Shown here in pieces: positions 22,986-34,664 of a DNA stretch of 64,000 bases. The notes beneath the pieces were generated by a model. That model was not told the DNA's origin and did no database searches. It saw only the letters and a list, made by a program, of their open reading frames with translations. The stretch is from Carallia brachiata. Taxonomy: Eukaryota; Streptophyta; Magnoliopsida; Malpighiales; Rhizophoraceae. Where the stretch lies: contig JADCRB010000156.1 of NCBI GenBank assembly GCA_021464245.1, positions 1 to 64,000 on the forward strand. Direction: 5' to 3'. Position 1 is the first letter of the stretch. Each line of letters begins with the position of its first letter. The position numbers and the translations under genes are program-made.

Positions 22986-23684
22986 GACTCTAGTAGGTCT
23001 GGAAGTCATCCATCCAAAATAGCAACTTAGAGGTATTACATAAATAGAGACAGGTAGATGAAGGGAATGAATATCCGCTCCAAATAGCCAGTTTGAACAA
23101 CAAGACTTGTCAACATGGAGCATGTTAATTTTTTAGTCCAATCAATTACTAGCATTATAAAACCTTTTACACCAGTAAACCAACCCAAAATCAAACTTGA
23201 ACTTGAAAAGCCCAAGCCTTGGCTCTCTAAAATGACAATTAAAAAAGACTCAAAAGGATATAAAGACCTCTAGCTAGAACACTTTTGCGTTACAAACGGA
23301 TGATACTGGAAAAAAGCACATGCTAAAATATGTCTATGCACTGCCACCTCTAATACTAATGGGTCGAAAAGAAAAGAATCTCTTCAAGGATATTGATCGG
23401 CCAAAAAGAAATGATCTCTTCAAGGATATGTTGCGGCAGCCTAAAGGTCAATTACAAAAAGGTAAGGCTAAAAATTCAAAGCATTGGGTGAGTGAGATTG
23501 GAAGAACGCCTCCCGGCAGACCAAAAAATTGACGCATGTTTTTGGTACATATTAAAAATAATTGGAAGTACTGCACAAATAAGATAGGAAGAATGCTTTC
23601 AAGTTCACAGGCAGACCATTCTTATTCCTTGATAATGTTTTCTTTCCCAGCTTACCAGACAGTGATTTAGACATCAATTTGATC
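22986..23684. other. No recognised gene
   Basis: The plus-strand frame at 23320-23532 has a small internal repeat (CTCTTCAAGGATAT occurs twice) but no family resemblance. Confidence 0.35.
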
Positions 23685-23870
23685 CCTGAAATGTATCACT
23701 TTGCCTTCTTCTCCAGGCTTCAATGAAGGTCTTCTCCTTAGCAAACCGTATAGCCTTTTCTTCCTCCTTATCCAAAAGGGGATCAGTAAGTTCATAATCA
23801 ATAACACCATCCAAAGAACAAGTTTTCCAATAAAACATAAAAGAAAAATTAGAACAATCTTTCCTGAACA
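23685..23870 (-). pseudogene. Possible terminal exon of unnamed gene
   Basis: In reverse complement a charged stretch reads DGVIDYELTDPLLDKEEEKA followed by KTFIEAWRRRQSDTF and a stop. It looks like the polar carboxyl end of a protein, with an acidic-basic helix. It lies downstream, on the minus strand, of the other possible exons at 25.2-25.4 kb. No family recognised. Confidence 0.4.
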
Positions 23871-24779
23871 ATGAAATGAAGCTATTGAATTACCATTGCC
23901 GCACTTTCGTTTGTAGTTCAAGCAATTTGATAGAATTTTCTTTTCATCCTGGTTGTGTGCTGATTCTTCAGCTTAAATCTCTGAACAAGGAAAGAGAAAG
24001 GAGATGTAACAACAAAGCGCACTAATTGCTTCAAGCTTAGGATGGCAGCATATAACTTGTGAGGTCGGAGATCTAAAGAGAAAATGGCAAAAACTTACAA
24101 GACATGAAACCTCCTCCTGCAACAGGTTTAGTTCAGTATTTGATAGCATGCTTGATAGAAAAAGAAACGGTGATTTCTTAACTTTAAGTTTGATTTCTAG
24201 GCACAGCTTCTTCCTTTTCCTTCTGTGCAGGCCACAACTTCATCCTTGAAAGAAGCTATGCTTGATTCTATGTCAAAAGCACATCCAGCTTTCTATACTC
24301 TTCCTAGAAGTAATGAAAAGAAGAAAAAAACGGGATTGAAGGGAAAAGGGAAAGAAGCAATCTTTTTGCAAAAAAAAAAAAAAAGGGTTTCAGTTTTCCC
24401 CAAGTGGTGCCAACATGAATTGATAAATGGCAAATCAACCCTGGCTTGCCAAGACAACTTCCTACATTTTCTCAGAAGCATAGCATTGACATCTTTTAGC
24501 ATAGCAGAAAGTTGGATGCAAAGAGATCAGTCAGTGAAAATATAATAAACATTTCAATTTTTGCAGCAATTTTAACTCGATTTGATACTTGATATTATTG
24601 CATTCTTATGACAATTTTAGAGTTCCTTTAATAAGAAAAAGAAAAAAACAGACATGATTGTTTAAGGACAGAGCTCAAATCTGAGGACCACATTGCAATA
24701 GCAAGTAGAAAGGCTGATGTCATAGATGATATCCATATTCACAGTGCACAAAAAGTTCACCAGACGAAAACAACAAGAA
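23871..24779. other. No recognised gene
   Basis: AT-rich with an A run at 24369-24384. A plus-strand frame at 24225-24545 has no domain features. Confidence 0.35.
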
Positions 24780-25385
24780 CAGTTCTTTGGGGAAGCAAAT
24801 ATTGTTGTTGAGCAATGGCAAACCTGATAAAGGGTTGTTTCCTGGTCTTTCTTCAGCATCCATACACAACCCATCTCCCATGTCCACCATTCATGGACCG
24901 GTAGTATCAAGTGATCAACTGCATTCTGTTCAAATGAAGCTCCAAGACATTTTGCCCTCTTCGGATCAAGAACATTTGAACTCCTATCGAGAACTGAATC
25001 ACACCTCCTACACCAACAAGTGAGTCCCGTTTACCAACACTGCACTCAAGAAGAATTTTCTGGCTATTCAGTTGCTCTGGCTCCCATTTAGCCACTGCTT
25101 TCTAGCCCTACAAAGGCAATCATAAGCAAATGACAGATAATAACTTCAACTTGAAAACTAGAAAAGCAATGGATATAGAACGGGACCTTGAGTTTTGTTC
25201 TGAACAGCACCTTGAGCTTGAACTCAGTTTCTTTCAACTTTATTCCTGTTTTCATAAGATCTTTTCCGAAATTTTCCTTTTATTTGGCCAAAGAACCAGA
25301 TTATAGATATGCTATCTCCTGTTCAAGGATCTCAATTGTAGACAGATCCTCCACTTTTTCCAAATCATATTTGCTTTGAGGGTGA
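24780..25385 (-). pseudogene. Decayed exons of unnamed coiled-coil-like gene
   Basis: In reverse complement two stretches look coding. One (about 25380-25190) reads YDLEKVEDLSTIEILEQEIA, then, after stops, FGKDLMKTGIKLKETEFKLK, which has the heptad-like spacing of a coiled coil. Another (about 25015-24900) reads VLDPKRAKCLGASFEQNAVD. Stops and frame changes between them indicate either introns or decay. I cannot name the protein. Confidence 0.35.
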
Positions 25386-25639
25386 TCAAAACAATTAATC
25401 AGTCCCTCTTCACCTGATTCATAATTGCACACAAGGGCAGGTAAACAAAGGAGAAGTGCATACATTGAGCATCATGCCAATCTTACAAATCAAGCTGCAT
25501 AGCACATAACCATGAAACAATTGTTTTAGAAATAGTCAGCAAAATTCATCATCTCAAGTATCAATGAGAAAAATGGGCCATAACTTTAATTATGCCACAT
25601 CATCAAAAAACGAGATTACCTCAATCCATATGAAAATCA

Positions 25640-26080
25640 GAATAGGAACAAGATTACCCGAATCCATTCAATTAGCCTTCAAGAAAGCCAGAAAAAGACA
25701 CATAGCGCCCATCTGGCTGAGACAAATAAAGTAGGATTATCACAATTTCACACAGCAAGAATTGGTAATAGAAGACATCTACCCAAAAACAAGATTTCCT
25801 TAAAGAAAAATAGAATTTGGACAAATAAACAAAGGGGAAAGAAAAAAAAAAAGAAAAATAGAAAGAGAAGCCGAGATTGAACAACAAAGCAACATTAGTA
25901 ACTAATTACGCAAAAAAAATTGGGAACGGATAAGAATTAGTGATTAACTACAGCCTCTGTTCTCAGCCCATAAGAGAAGCGCACAGTTTCCGTCAAGAAA
26001 GATGACAAGAGGTTAGCAGAGGAATTGGAGATTAAAAAAGAAAGAAACTAGGTAGAAGATAGAAACATAAATAGCATATT
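25640..26080 (-). repeat. Repeat block with possible exons (copy 3)
   Basis: Nearly parallel to 22030-22430 and to 18050-18265. Reverse complement segments are LLYLSQPDGRYVSFSGFLEG and CALLLWAENRGCS. Spacing from copy 2 is about 3.6 kb. Confidence 0.5.
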
Positions 26081-26289
26081 GGATAGATTTTTTTAAACTT
26101 CAAAAGGAAAAAAAAAAAAAGAAACGCTGGAGAAACAAAAAAAACAGTTTCTGTTAAGGAAAGAGGGGAGAGCAGAAGACAGGATGAGGAGGAAAACAAA
26201 AAACAAAAATAATGGCTACAGAAGAGAAGAATTAATCAAGAAACAAAAGGATTATAAACTGGAAAAGGTAGAAATTATTTAAAAAAAAA

Positions 26290-26960
26290 AAAGATTAACG
26301 AGAAATCACCCAACTTTCATACTCCGCTCTCTGTCTTCAAAGCACAACATCTTAGCCCACCATCTCTGCCCATGGGTCTTCAAGTCCCAGCGCGTTAGGT
26401 ATGCAGTTTTTGTTGCGGCCAAAAAGAAAAAAAAATCAAGAATTATCAATAGACATAAAAAAAATTCCATAAAGAAACATAAAAAAGAAAGCAAGTGAAT
26501 CCAAGAATTACCGTTAGATAAAATAGGTATGACTAGCGCGGAATCTTGGTGATTTTTTTTTGGGGGGGGTGATTTCTAAGGGGGAATCGATTGTAATAAC
26601 AATTAAGAAAAGGAAGAAAGAAGATACTGGAAAAGAAAGCATCGATCTTGAAGAAAGAAACTGGCCAAGAAGAACATCACAGAGAGAGAGAGAGGGAGGG
26701 AAATAGAGGAAGTTAATTAATTAGAGGGCATAATGGAAAGCTGTTGAGTTGATCAGAGACAGCGGGGTGTTTGTTTATATAGCCGTTAGGTGACTTAATG
26801 AACTTATTTTTAAAGTAAAATAATTATACAAATCCGCATTGTAGGAGGATTGTCTTCAAAGATGCGGTCTCGTACCCGTTTTATGTTTGAAAATTGAAAT
26901 GTAAATAAAATAAAATAAAATAAACAAATAATTAAAAATTGACAGTCATCTATATCAACT
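26290..26960 (-). pseudogene. Unnamed gene family, promoter, leader and exon (copy C)
   Basis: Copy of the 20.7-21.6 kb arrangement. From high to low coordinate it has a promoter-like segment (26960-26840), the leader block (26770-26450) with a donor-like AACG|GTAATT, and a segment with TRWDLKTHGQRWWAKML (about 26400-26340). LKTHG is shared with the 20.7-kb copy. The segment then reads on as CFEDRERSMKVG before sequence diverges. Unknown family. Confidence 0.45.
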
Positions 26961-26999
26961 AAGTGATTGGCTGACCTCAGTGTCTTTCGGTGGGCCAAT

Positions 27000-27110
27000 C
27001 CAACTAGGTTTCAAGTGTAGCCTGTGCTGTGCAGTAGTGTCATCTCCTTCATTCCTATTTGGGAAGGATATAGAATCATCAAACAGAGTGACTTCAGAAT
27101 AACTTAATTA
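27000..27110 (-). repeat. Decayed copy of the EPNR exon
   Basis: In reverse complement CCCAAATAGGAATGAAGGAG and the following GCACAGG part correspond to the LRLEPNRDEMALQRL exon at 20.5 kb and to 21640-21690. Frames are not conserved. Confidence 0.4.
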
Positions 27111-27460
27111 AAATGTCCATACTAGAATATATGATGCAAGCCTATGTACTGATGAACTCATGCTCAGTAAGGCAAGGAAAAGCACTATTTCTGGTATTCC
27201 TGCAAGATGGACACAACCAAGACGACGAATCTCCTGGAAATCAGAGAGACAAAGCATAGCAAGAATAGCAAGTATGCACATATCCAGAGAAGAAAGCATC
27301 ACCCGAGAAAAGCACCTACACACTGCCCACATGAGAATCAATGGGACTACATCTTTCATTTCAAAAGTGTCAAAACCAGAATCAGCGTATCTGTCTGCAG
27401 GATATATCAATGGAAATGAAAAATAGAAGCACCCAGCCTGAGAAATGACCAACAATTATC
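27110..27460 (-). pseudogene. Possible exon, duplicated at 28.8-29.1 kb
   Basis: In reverse complement a frame without stops reads LAMLCLSDFQEIRRLGCVHL; the segment at 29060-28880 reads LTMLCLSDFEEIDHVGCVCQ. The two match at protein and DNA level (TCAGAGAGACAAAGCAT on the plus strand in both) but diverge soon after, each with its own frame. They look like paralogous exon copies. Family unknown. Confidence 0.45.
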
Positions 27461-28599
27461 TAAAGTTTACATGGGAAGATCATACGAAAATGAAAAGATG
27501 ATTGATATTGCATCCACTAAGCAATGCTAAGAAATTGTTGGACTATTCAAGAGATTCTTTAAGACTGATAGCTTCAAGGAAACATATCAATGATAAAGTG
27601 CACTACTAGGATACTTATTCCCCCAGCAAAAGGACTAACATTAACTCTATGTTTTATGTAAAAGAAAATGAAATGAAACTAACAGCGAGGAGAAAAAACC
27701 TGAAAGGAATGTCATCATGAACTAAATGAAGAAGATTTTCCAGGTTCTGGGTTGTGTAAGGATGATAAGTCGTTGGATTTCTCTCATGATATCAACACTT
27801 CAGTGATTCCCACCATTATAGGACCCAGATAAGATCCTTTGCGGCATGATGTCAAAAACTCAGAATCAGGTTCTTAGGCAAAAACTAATAAAGTAATAAT
27901 ATAATAATAATATAATAATAAAAGAAGAAAGAAGAAGAAGAAGAAGAAGAAGAAGAAGAATACCTTTAAGCACAGCATCTTCCATGATTCCCCATTATGA
28001 GGATGAAGGAAAACATAAGGCAGGAAGAGAATGCCAAAACCAGATTGCCATCTCTCAGAGTCTTGGCCCATAAACTGAAAAGATCAGCATCCTACAAACA
28101 ACAAAAGCTGGTATATGACTCTATAGGATAAGAAAACAGGCAATATGTAGATAAGCTGAGAAATATTTCTTACATGACCAATCATAATCATGAACATCTA
28201 GCTATCACAAGTCTCAAGTCTCCTGTTTTACATTATTATATTTTGCAGCACAACTTAGAAGAAAAAAAAATTTAGTGGGAGCATACCATCTTCTGAGAAT
28301 GACTGCAGGTAAGAAAAAACCTGCAACAAGGAGATTAATTTAATTTCCAATCCATGAGAAATATACTTTGCCACTTCTTCTATCACAATGTTTTCTTCAT
28401 TTGTGCCAATTCCAATGCACACTGCACCAACATTGATGGTCAGGCATTAGAATGATAAGAATTCACAAATTACTTTGTCACCTAAAGGCAATCTTTATGA
28501 ATGAAAGGAAACCATTTCCAGGTATAGTTCATGCTTTGAGTACTCTGTGTCAGGAAAAGGCAATTAACTAAATAATGTAATGATTGCAAAATGAGAAAG
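27461..28599. other. No recognised gene; trinucleotide microsatellite
   Basis: Contains (AAT)n next to (GAA)n repeats at about 27892-27960. No supported exon. Confidence 0.5.
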
Positions 28600-28742
28600 G
28601 CGCTAATAATTAACAGCATATGCAGTTTGAAGATTGACATCATAAAATGCAATAAATGCAGAAACAAAAGTGGCCCAAAATGGTCTGGCATCCAGCAAAG
28701 GGCCCAAGGAGAAAGAAAGCAGAGCTGTATAACAAGAAACAA
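28600..28742 (-). pseudogene. Possible hydrophobic exon of unnamed gene
   Basis: One minus-strand frame reads LGPLLDARPFWATFVSAFIA then FYDVNLQTAYAVNY before a stop, with the amphipathic to hydrophobic look of a membrane segment. Another frame is also open, so the reading is uncertain. Confidence 0.3.
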
Positions 28743-28819
28743 GTATAAATAGTTTAGGCAGCATGGTTAATCTATGACAGAAAAGGCAGTGTTCTCATCT
28801 TAATGACAAAAGGTATAAT

Positions 28820-29065
28820 GTAGTGTGTCCAAATGTGCAAGCTGGACAGAAACACTTGGAATGAGTCTAGAAGTCAGTGACAATCACCAGACCAGGAAGA
28901 AATTGCCTCATCATCGAAAAAATAACTCTGGGTTGCACCATCTAATGCTTGACAAACACAACCAACATGATCGATCTCCTCGAAATCAGAGAGACAAAGC
29001 ATTGTAAGAATAGTAATTATGCACCTATGCTAAGAAGAAAGCACCAATTGCAAAAGAACCTACCT
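28820..29065 (-). pseudogene. Copy of the LCLSDF exon
   Basis: Paralogue of 27110-27460, reading LTMLCLSDFEEIDHVGCVCQ and then ALDGATQSYFFDDEAIS before a stop. See the other copy. Family unknown. Confidence 0.4.
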
Positions 29066-29159
29066 TTAATAAATTTATTTCATCTTCTCTAGGAACCTAC
29101 CTTTGTTGATCCTTGAAAACAAACAATTGGAAAAGGCAACCAAAATTTAATGTCCCGAA

Positions 29160-29947
29160 AGAATTTTATCATTCTAAGGCTTGTGGGGCTGCTCCGATTT
29201 TAGGGTGTAAAATTTCAAACTACGAACCATAACGTGAGAAGGCTGAGATTTTCCTTACCACCAGCATGGGCCTACCTTGATCTTGATGTCCGACTTAGAT
29301 GATATGTATTCGATTGATGATAAATATGGTAATTGTCAGATCCGTGTTTGAACATCGCCATCAGTCCCTCCTCCGTGCATAATCTGCAAGATAAATCGGA
29401 AGAGAAAAGTACAAGAGGAAATCTAGGGTTTGTTCACATTAAGAGAAGAAACAGAACCCAAACAAATAAACAAATAAAAGAAAATTTTAATATGCAAACC
29501 ATTGTCAAACTCTGTTCTCTTTTAATCTCGTCCACCGAAAAACTGAACAAATTCCATGCTTATTGATTTTCTTGGTGCCGTAAAATGGTCCGTCAGTCTG
29601 TGAACTGTCAAGATTGGTGAATCTTGATTGATCCTCGAAAACAAACGATATGAAAAATCAACCGAAATTGAAGAGAACATAGAGAAAAACTAACTGAAAG
29701 AAAAAAAAAACAAAACAAAAGAATGACATTACAAGAACCTCCGTTGTGTAAAATCAATGTCAATGATCTCTTCTGTGTCCTCAAAGAACTGAAGAGCACA
29801 GAATGGAAATTCTTGCTCTCGCTGCCTCCGCCAGATGGCCCGGATCGGTATTCCGCACCACCGCCCTCTCCCTTCCGCTTACTTGCGGAGGGGAGAACCC
29901 CTTGCAATCTTTCTACCATTAGATTAGTTTTAAAACAAAGGCAGAAC

Positions 29948-29980
<33 letters not shown>

Positions 29981-30110
29981 GCAGACAGGAGGAGGAAGAA
30001 GAAGAAGAAGAGAGACGTTGGAATTTTGGCGGGTGGTCTGTTTAATCCGAAACCAAAACGCTGCCAAGCTTTTTTGCCCTTTTCCTTTTCGGATGAGAAT
30101 TTTCCACATT
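29160..30110 (-). pseudogene. Unnamed gene family, leader and first exon (copy D)
   Basis: The highest-coordinate copy. In reverse complement a pyrimidine-rich leader (CTCTCTTCTTCTTCTTCTTC) is followed, after an A/T run, by an ATG and MVERLQGVLPSASKRKGEGG, then GAEYRSGPSGGGSESK. A possible donor (CGCAA|GTAAGC) lies after PSA, so part of this could be intron. It parallels 19490-20090. A 31-base A run at 29948-29978 sits inside the leader. Gene identity unknown. Confidence 0.45.
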
Positions 30111-31139
30111 AATTTAGATTTGACAGTGAATTAACATAATTACGTAACAGAATTTTTATTTTGACTCTCTTTTTTAAGTGAATATAATTTACTCATAATC
30201 TTACACTGTGAAATATGTGGAGTTCACTTGAATAAAAAAAAAAAATAATATTTAAATGATATTAAATTATAAGTTAATTTTATTTAAAAAAAGATAAAAT
30301 TAACAAACACCTGACTGAGAGTTATAATAATTTAATCAATTCAAAATAAAATACAATCCCCACATTTAAGCCGATTGTTACTCTTTTAATAGCTTTAAAA
30401 GGAAGCAGTTTAAATTATATGACCGTTATAAAATAAAATCAGATAAAATAATAAATAAAGTCACTATGTTGCATTGGATCAGGAAATTAAAATGGGTTTG
30501 ATCTTAATTAATAATTGGGCTCGTGTCCATGATGAAAAATTTTCAGGTCTGTATTGAGGCCTTCATTCGGATCTATCTATTTGTTTTATTTTAACCTTTC
30601 ACTTCTATCAAAAAATAATAATAATAATAACTTGATCTGTGACCAAAAAAAAAAACTTGACCAAAAAAATAATTAAAAAAATTTTAAAAATTTTCACTCA
30701 ATATTTTTCCATCTTAAAATATGGTATATTTTAATACAGAATGAATTATATTATATCTAAGTTATTTCTATATTAAGATCGAAAAAAAAAAGTTACTTAC
30801 GTATTTAGATGCACAAATATATTACATTTATTTATGTGTGTAAGCGATTATAACATAAATGAATAAATATTTAACTATGTATGAATGTAATTTTTTCTAT
30901 ATAATATATAGGAAAAAGTTAGGTAGATATACAATAGTAAGTACAAATTTAGCACATGAAGATCTGGATCATTAAATTATGAAAAATATATTAAATTTAA
31001 AAAATAAAAAATAAATAAATTATTAAATTAATTATATATTTTTTATATAATAAAAATTATATAATTATGTAGTGGAACTCATTAATATAAAAAATAGCTC
31101 TATGCCTCAAACAACATAAACCAGATTACAGAATTAAGC
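30111..31139. other. AT-rich intergenic DNA
   Basis: Very AT-rich; no gene or clear repeat boundary. Confidence 0.55.
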
Positions 31140-31370
31140 CACGTGGTCATTTAACTGCAACGATTGTCTGCTGGTCAGGATCATCCCTGCAAGATTCATT
31201 CAACACATGTAATCCTCTAAGTCGTGAGAGAGCAGATTTTGCAAGCTCATCCGCCGCTTCGATTTATATCTTTAGACCCCGAGTGTCGAATAATTTCATT
31301 ACAAAAGCAGCTAGCCCAAGCTTCGAAGAAAGTTGCACAAAAGCTGGGATTTTCTAAAGAATTTTGTTAG
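31140..31370 (-). pseudogene. LINE RNase H remnant
   Basis: In reverse complement the segment reads EAADELAKSALSRLRGLHVL, resembling the carboxyl end of the RNase H domain of plant LINEs (family form is roughly A-N-x-x-A-D-x-L-A-K with a following Arg-Gly-Leu). Only about 70 codons remain and there is no other LINE sequence beside it. Confidence 0.5.
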
Positions 31371-32357
31371 GCGGTCATATTGTATTGACATACATTTTAA
31401 TATATTTAGTTATTTTGTAATAAAATATAATTTTTTATAATTATAGATGTATTTTTTATAATAAAAAATAAATTATAAATTTTTATTGTATAAAATATAA
31501 TTATTATTTTAAAAATTATGAACGTTATTACATATGATAAAAATACATGATACTACAATGTTATCACCAATATTTTCCTTTTTCTAAGAGGGCAAGCCGA
31601 TCAGGACCGCTGATTAATAAATTTTTGATGAGTCACGTACTGGTTAATATTTGTGGGTTCATGATGTCTAAATTACATGACAAAAGAATGGTACAGTTTT
31701 TCCATTGGTCATCCTATCGTCTAACTTTTATCTGACTTGAATTTTACTATACAATCATTATTTATATTAATCTGTATTATATAAAATATATTATTTAATT
31801 TAATAATTTATTTATTTTTTATTTTTAAAATTTAATATATTTTTATAATTTAATAATTTAAATTTTTATATATTAAGTTTAATCTACTATTACATATTAC
31901 GTGTGAACCTCACATTTTCCCACCGATTTATGCTTTCACCTCAGCGAATTGTTTTTGAGTAGGTTGTGGGGTGAGGTTAAAAATAAATAATATATTAAAT
32001 TTTCACACTCACAATTAATAATTTTTAGATGTTTTATTAGTAAAAAATAATTGGTAACCACTCAAAACTAATGCAACCTTTTCACTAAAAATTAATGTGT
32101 AATATTAAATGATTTTAAATAAATAGAAATAAATAATTATATTGTCTCATTAAACAGATCTAATAATTTATTAATTTTTTATTTTTTCATGAAATTAACT
32201 TGGGCTCGCATTACCACTTCAAAACTACCTTAAAACTACTTCAATAGAATCGCCAGATTTTTATTATAATATCTTTAAAGAAGTAGATGAATGTGTGAAG
32301 TGATTAAGACTCGAAAAATTATTCGAGATGATAATTTAGTAATAATTAGACGTACTT
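31371..32357. other. AT-rich intergenic DNA
   Basis: No supported gene. The plus-strand frame at 31547-31735 has no family resemblance. Confidence 0.5.
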
Positions 32358-32810
32358 ATTTCACTCTTGATCTAGGTTCAAGTCATATAGAGGGTAACTC
32401 GTAGCTTTAATCGTTAAATTTGACCGACTTAAATGTACCCTGCATTCTCTTGATTCAAAACTTGTTAATATCATTTGATCGGTTTTAAGAATGCTTGTTC
32501 GAACGCAACAGTACTTGAATGGTGGATCACTTCTTATGAATTACGTTGAATGAGACAAAACAGACAAAATTTATTTCAATCATCGCTCTTGATATAGGTT
32601 CAAGTCATATAGAGGATAACTCGTAGCTTTAATCGTTAAATTTGACCGACTTAAATGTACCCTACATTCTCTTGATTCAAAACTTGTTAATATCGTTTGA
32701 TCGGTTTTAAGAATACTTGTTCGAACCCAACAGTACTGAATGATGGATCACTTCTATGAATTACGTTGAATGAGACAAAACAGCAAATTTATGTTCAATC
32801 ATCGCTCACA
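32358..32810 (+). repeat. Two-copy tandem repeat of about 225 bp
   Basis: Copies at about 32358-32583 and 32584-32808 share long identical words, such as GGTTCAAGTCATATAGAGG, TAACTCGTAGCTTTAATCGT and ATGAATTACGTTGAATGAGA. Only about a dozen differences were seen, so this is a fairly recent duplication. No coding capacity. Confidence 0.85.
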
Positions 32811-33463
32811 AATTTAAAAAACTAATATACTCATAAAATTTTTTCTCGTTACAAAAAAGAATTGATATACTAAATTGAAAATTTTGGACAAAGTGTCCCA
32901 ACGAGGATAAATTTCAACGGTCTGAATGCCTAAACGACTGAATAACTCCATCTGTATGTATGAATCCAAAAAAAATAATAATAATAATTTCGTACGTATA
33001 TACTCATGTATAGATAATATATATATATATATAATATATTTTTTTAACAAATTTGATTATTTTTTGTAATAATATTTATTATTTTTATAAATAAATAATA
33101 TTTATCAATTTTTATATTTTATTTATCAATTTTATTATAAAAATAAATAAATTTATAATAATATATATATATTTAAGTACGATTACCAAAATATTAAACT
33201 TTTTTTAAAAAAAAATTCCATCTGTATGTAATACGTATGATCAATGATGCAAGCGGCGGTGAATTGAGATCGACGCTCGTGGCTTGAAATCCGTCTGGAT
33301 ACATTTTCTGATTTGAATTTTCCTTTCTCTTAAAGAAATTAACGGTTGTAAGTTCCATATATGCTTCTCTCCAAGACACAAGACCAATAATTTACAATTA
33401 GCAACATTTCCTTTCGGCTTAGCGGGAAAGAGGCACAGAGCGAGTGAGAGACAAAAAGATTGC
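32811..33463. other. AT-rich intergenic DNA
   Basis: Contains (AT)n at 33015-33042 and 33159-33172. No gene. Confidence 0.5.
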
Positions 33464-33594
33464 GATGACCCTCATCGAGGGAATCACAACTCCTCTCAGT
33501 ATGATTCTCACTTTATTTTACTTTTTGACTTATTTGAATAAAATAAATATCGGATTTTCTCCCATTTTCCTGCAATTGCAACTCAATTATTTTT

Positions 33595-34210
33595 AGTTAC
33601 GCGCAACAGTTGAGGACAAGCGGACGCGCCGTTCCGATGCAGACGACGATGGCTCCGCCGCGGCGACACTAGAGGAGGACAGCGAGAATTCGCCGGTGGA
33701 GCAGGTGGCGCTCACGGTGCCCACGACGGACAACCCCGCCCTCCCGACGGTCACTTTCCGCACGTGGACTCTGGGAGCTGCCGCCTGCATCCTCCTCTCT
33801 TTTCTCAACTAGTTCTTCTGGTACCGCCGGCAGCCTCTCTCCATCACGTCAATCTCAGCTCAAATCGCGGTCGTGCCGCTCGGCCACCTCATGGCCGCCA
33901 CCGTCACCGATCGAGTCTTCTTCAGGGGGAAAACGTGGGAGTTCACGCTGAATCTGGGGCCGTTTAACGTAAAGGAGCACGTGCTGATCACGATCTTGAC
34001 TAACTCCGGCGCTGCCAGCGTGTACGCCATTCACATCGTTAGCACCGTCAAGATATTCTACAAGAAGGAGCTGACGTTCTTCGTGGCCTTGCTCGTCGTT
34101 TTGACGACGCAGGTGTTGGGCTTCGGCTGGGCTGGATTGTTCCGCCGTTACCTGGTGGAGCCCACCGCCATGTGGTGGCCGCAGAACCTCGTCCAAGTTT
34201 CTCTGTTCAG
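33595..34210 (+). pseudogene. Oligopeptide transporter (OPT) remnant
   Basis: One GC-rich exon-like block encodes the amino third of an OPT-family proton-coupled oligopeptide transporter of the plasma membrane. The frame is continuous from about 33597 and shows the acidic cytosolic head ([19 protein letters not shown]), [57 protein letters not shown] and [14 protein letters not shown]. The last ends at a GTATTT donor-like site near 34210, and an acceptor-like TTTTTAG lies just before 33597. A single in-frame TAG at 33810-33812 sits where OPT proteins have Gln (FLN-Q-FF), so one C to T change explains it. No later exons with the remaining membrane helices or the NPG-type motifs are found downstream, so the gene is truncated as well. 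Confidence 0.9.
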
Positions 34211-34664
34211 GTATTTGACTTTTTTTTTTTTTTAATCAACTAATAATTTGTTTTCATTGACATTTCAATTCATTATTGTGTTTTTGTTTGTTTTTTTTAA
34301 GTAACCTGAGAACGACACCAAATTTAGCTTTTTCTTTATTATTACTAATAGTTGGTGTCGTTTTGCGCATGATGCCATTGTCGTTTCGTTACTGATAATT
34401 TTTACATTCCATGTGCCGAAGATTCTGTGTGGTTCTTTTCATACCACCTCATCCGCTGCCGAATAAGGCGGTGACACTTTTAAATTATGGGGCCCATTTC
34501 CTATCAACGTACAGTGGACCAGTCCACCGTGGAACAGTGCCCTCGTCCAGACACGTTCGTGGGCTTCTTTTGTTTGTTGATTGCATCTTACATAGCCAGA
34601 TTAGTCTATAATCCAATCCAGCTGCAAGATGTTGGAATGGGCGTGGTTTGACTGCTCGAGAAAG
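34211..34664. other. No recognised feature
   Basis: T-rich spacer after the OPT remnant. I looked for further OPT exons and saw none. Confidence 0.5.

Noticed and set aside
29700..30110. Plus-strand open frame of 129 codons over the poly-A tract
   Set aside because: Its sequence is dominated by a Lys run from poly-A and it is antisense to the repeated leader and exon.
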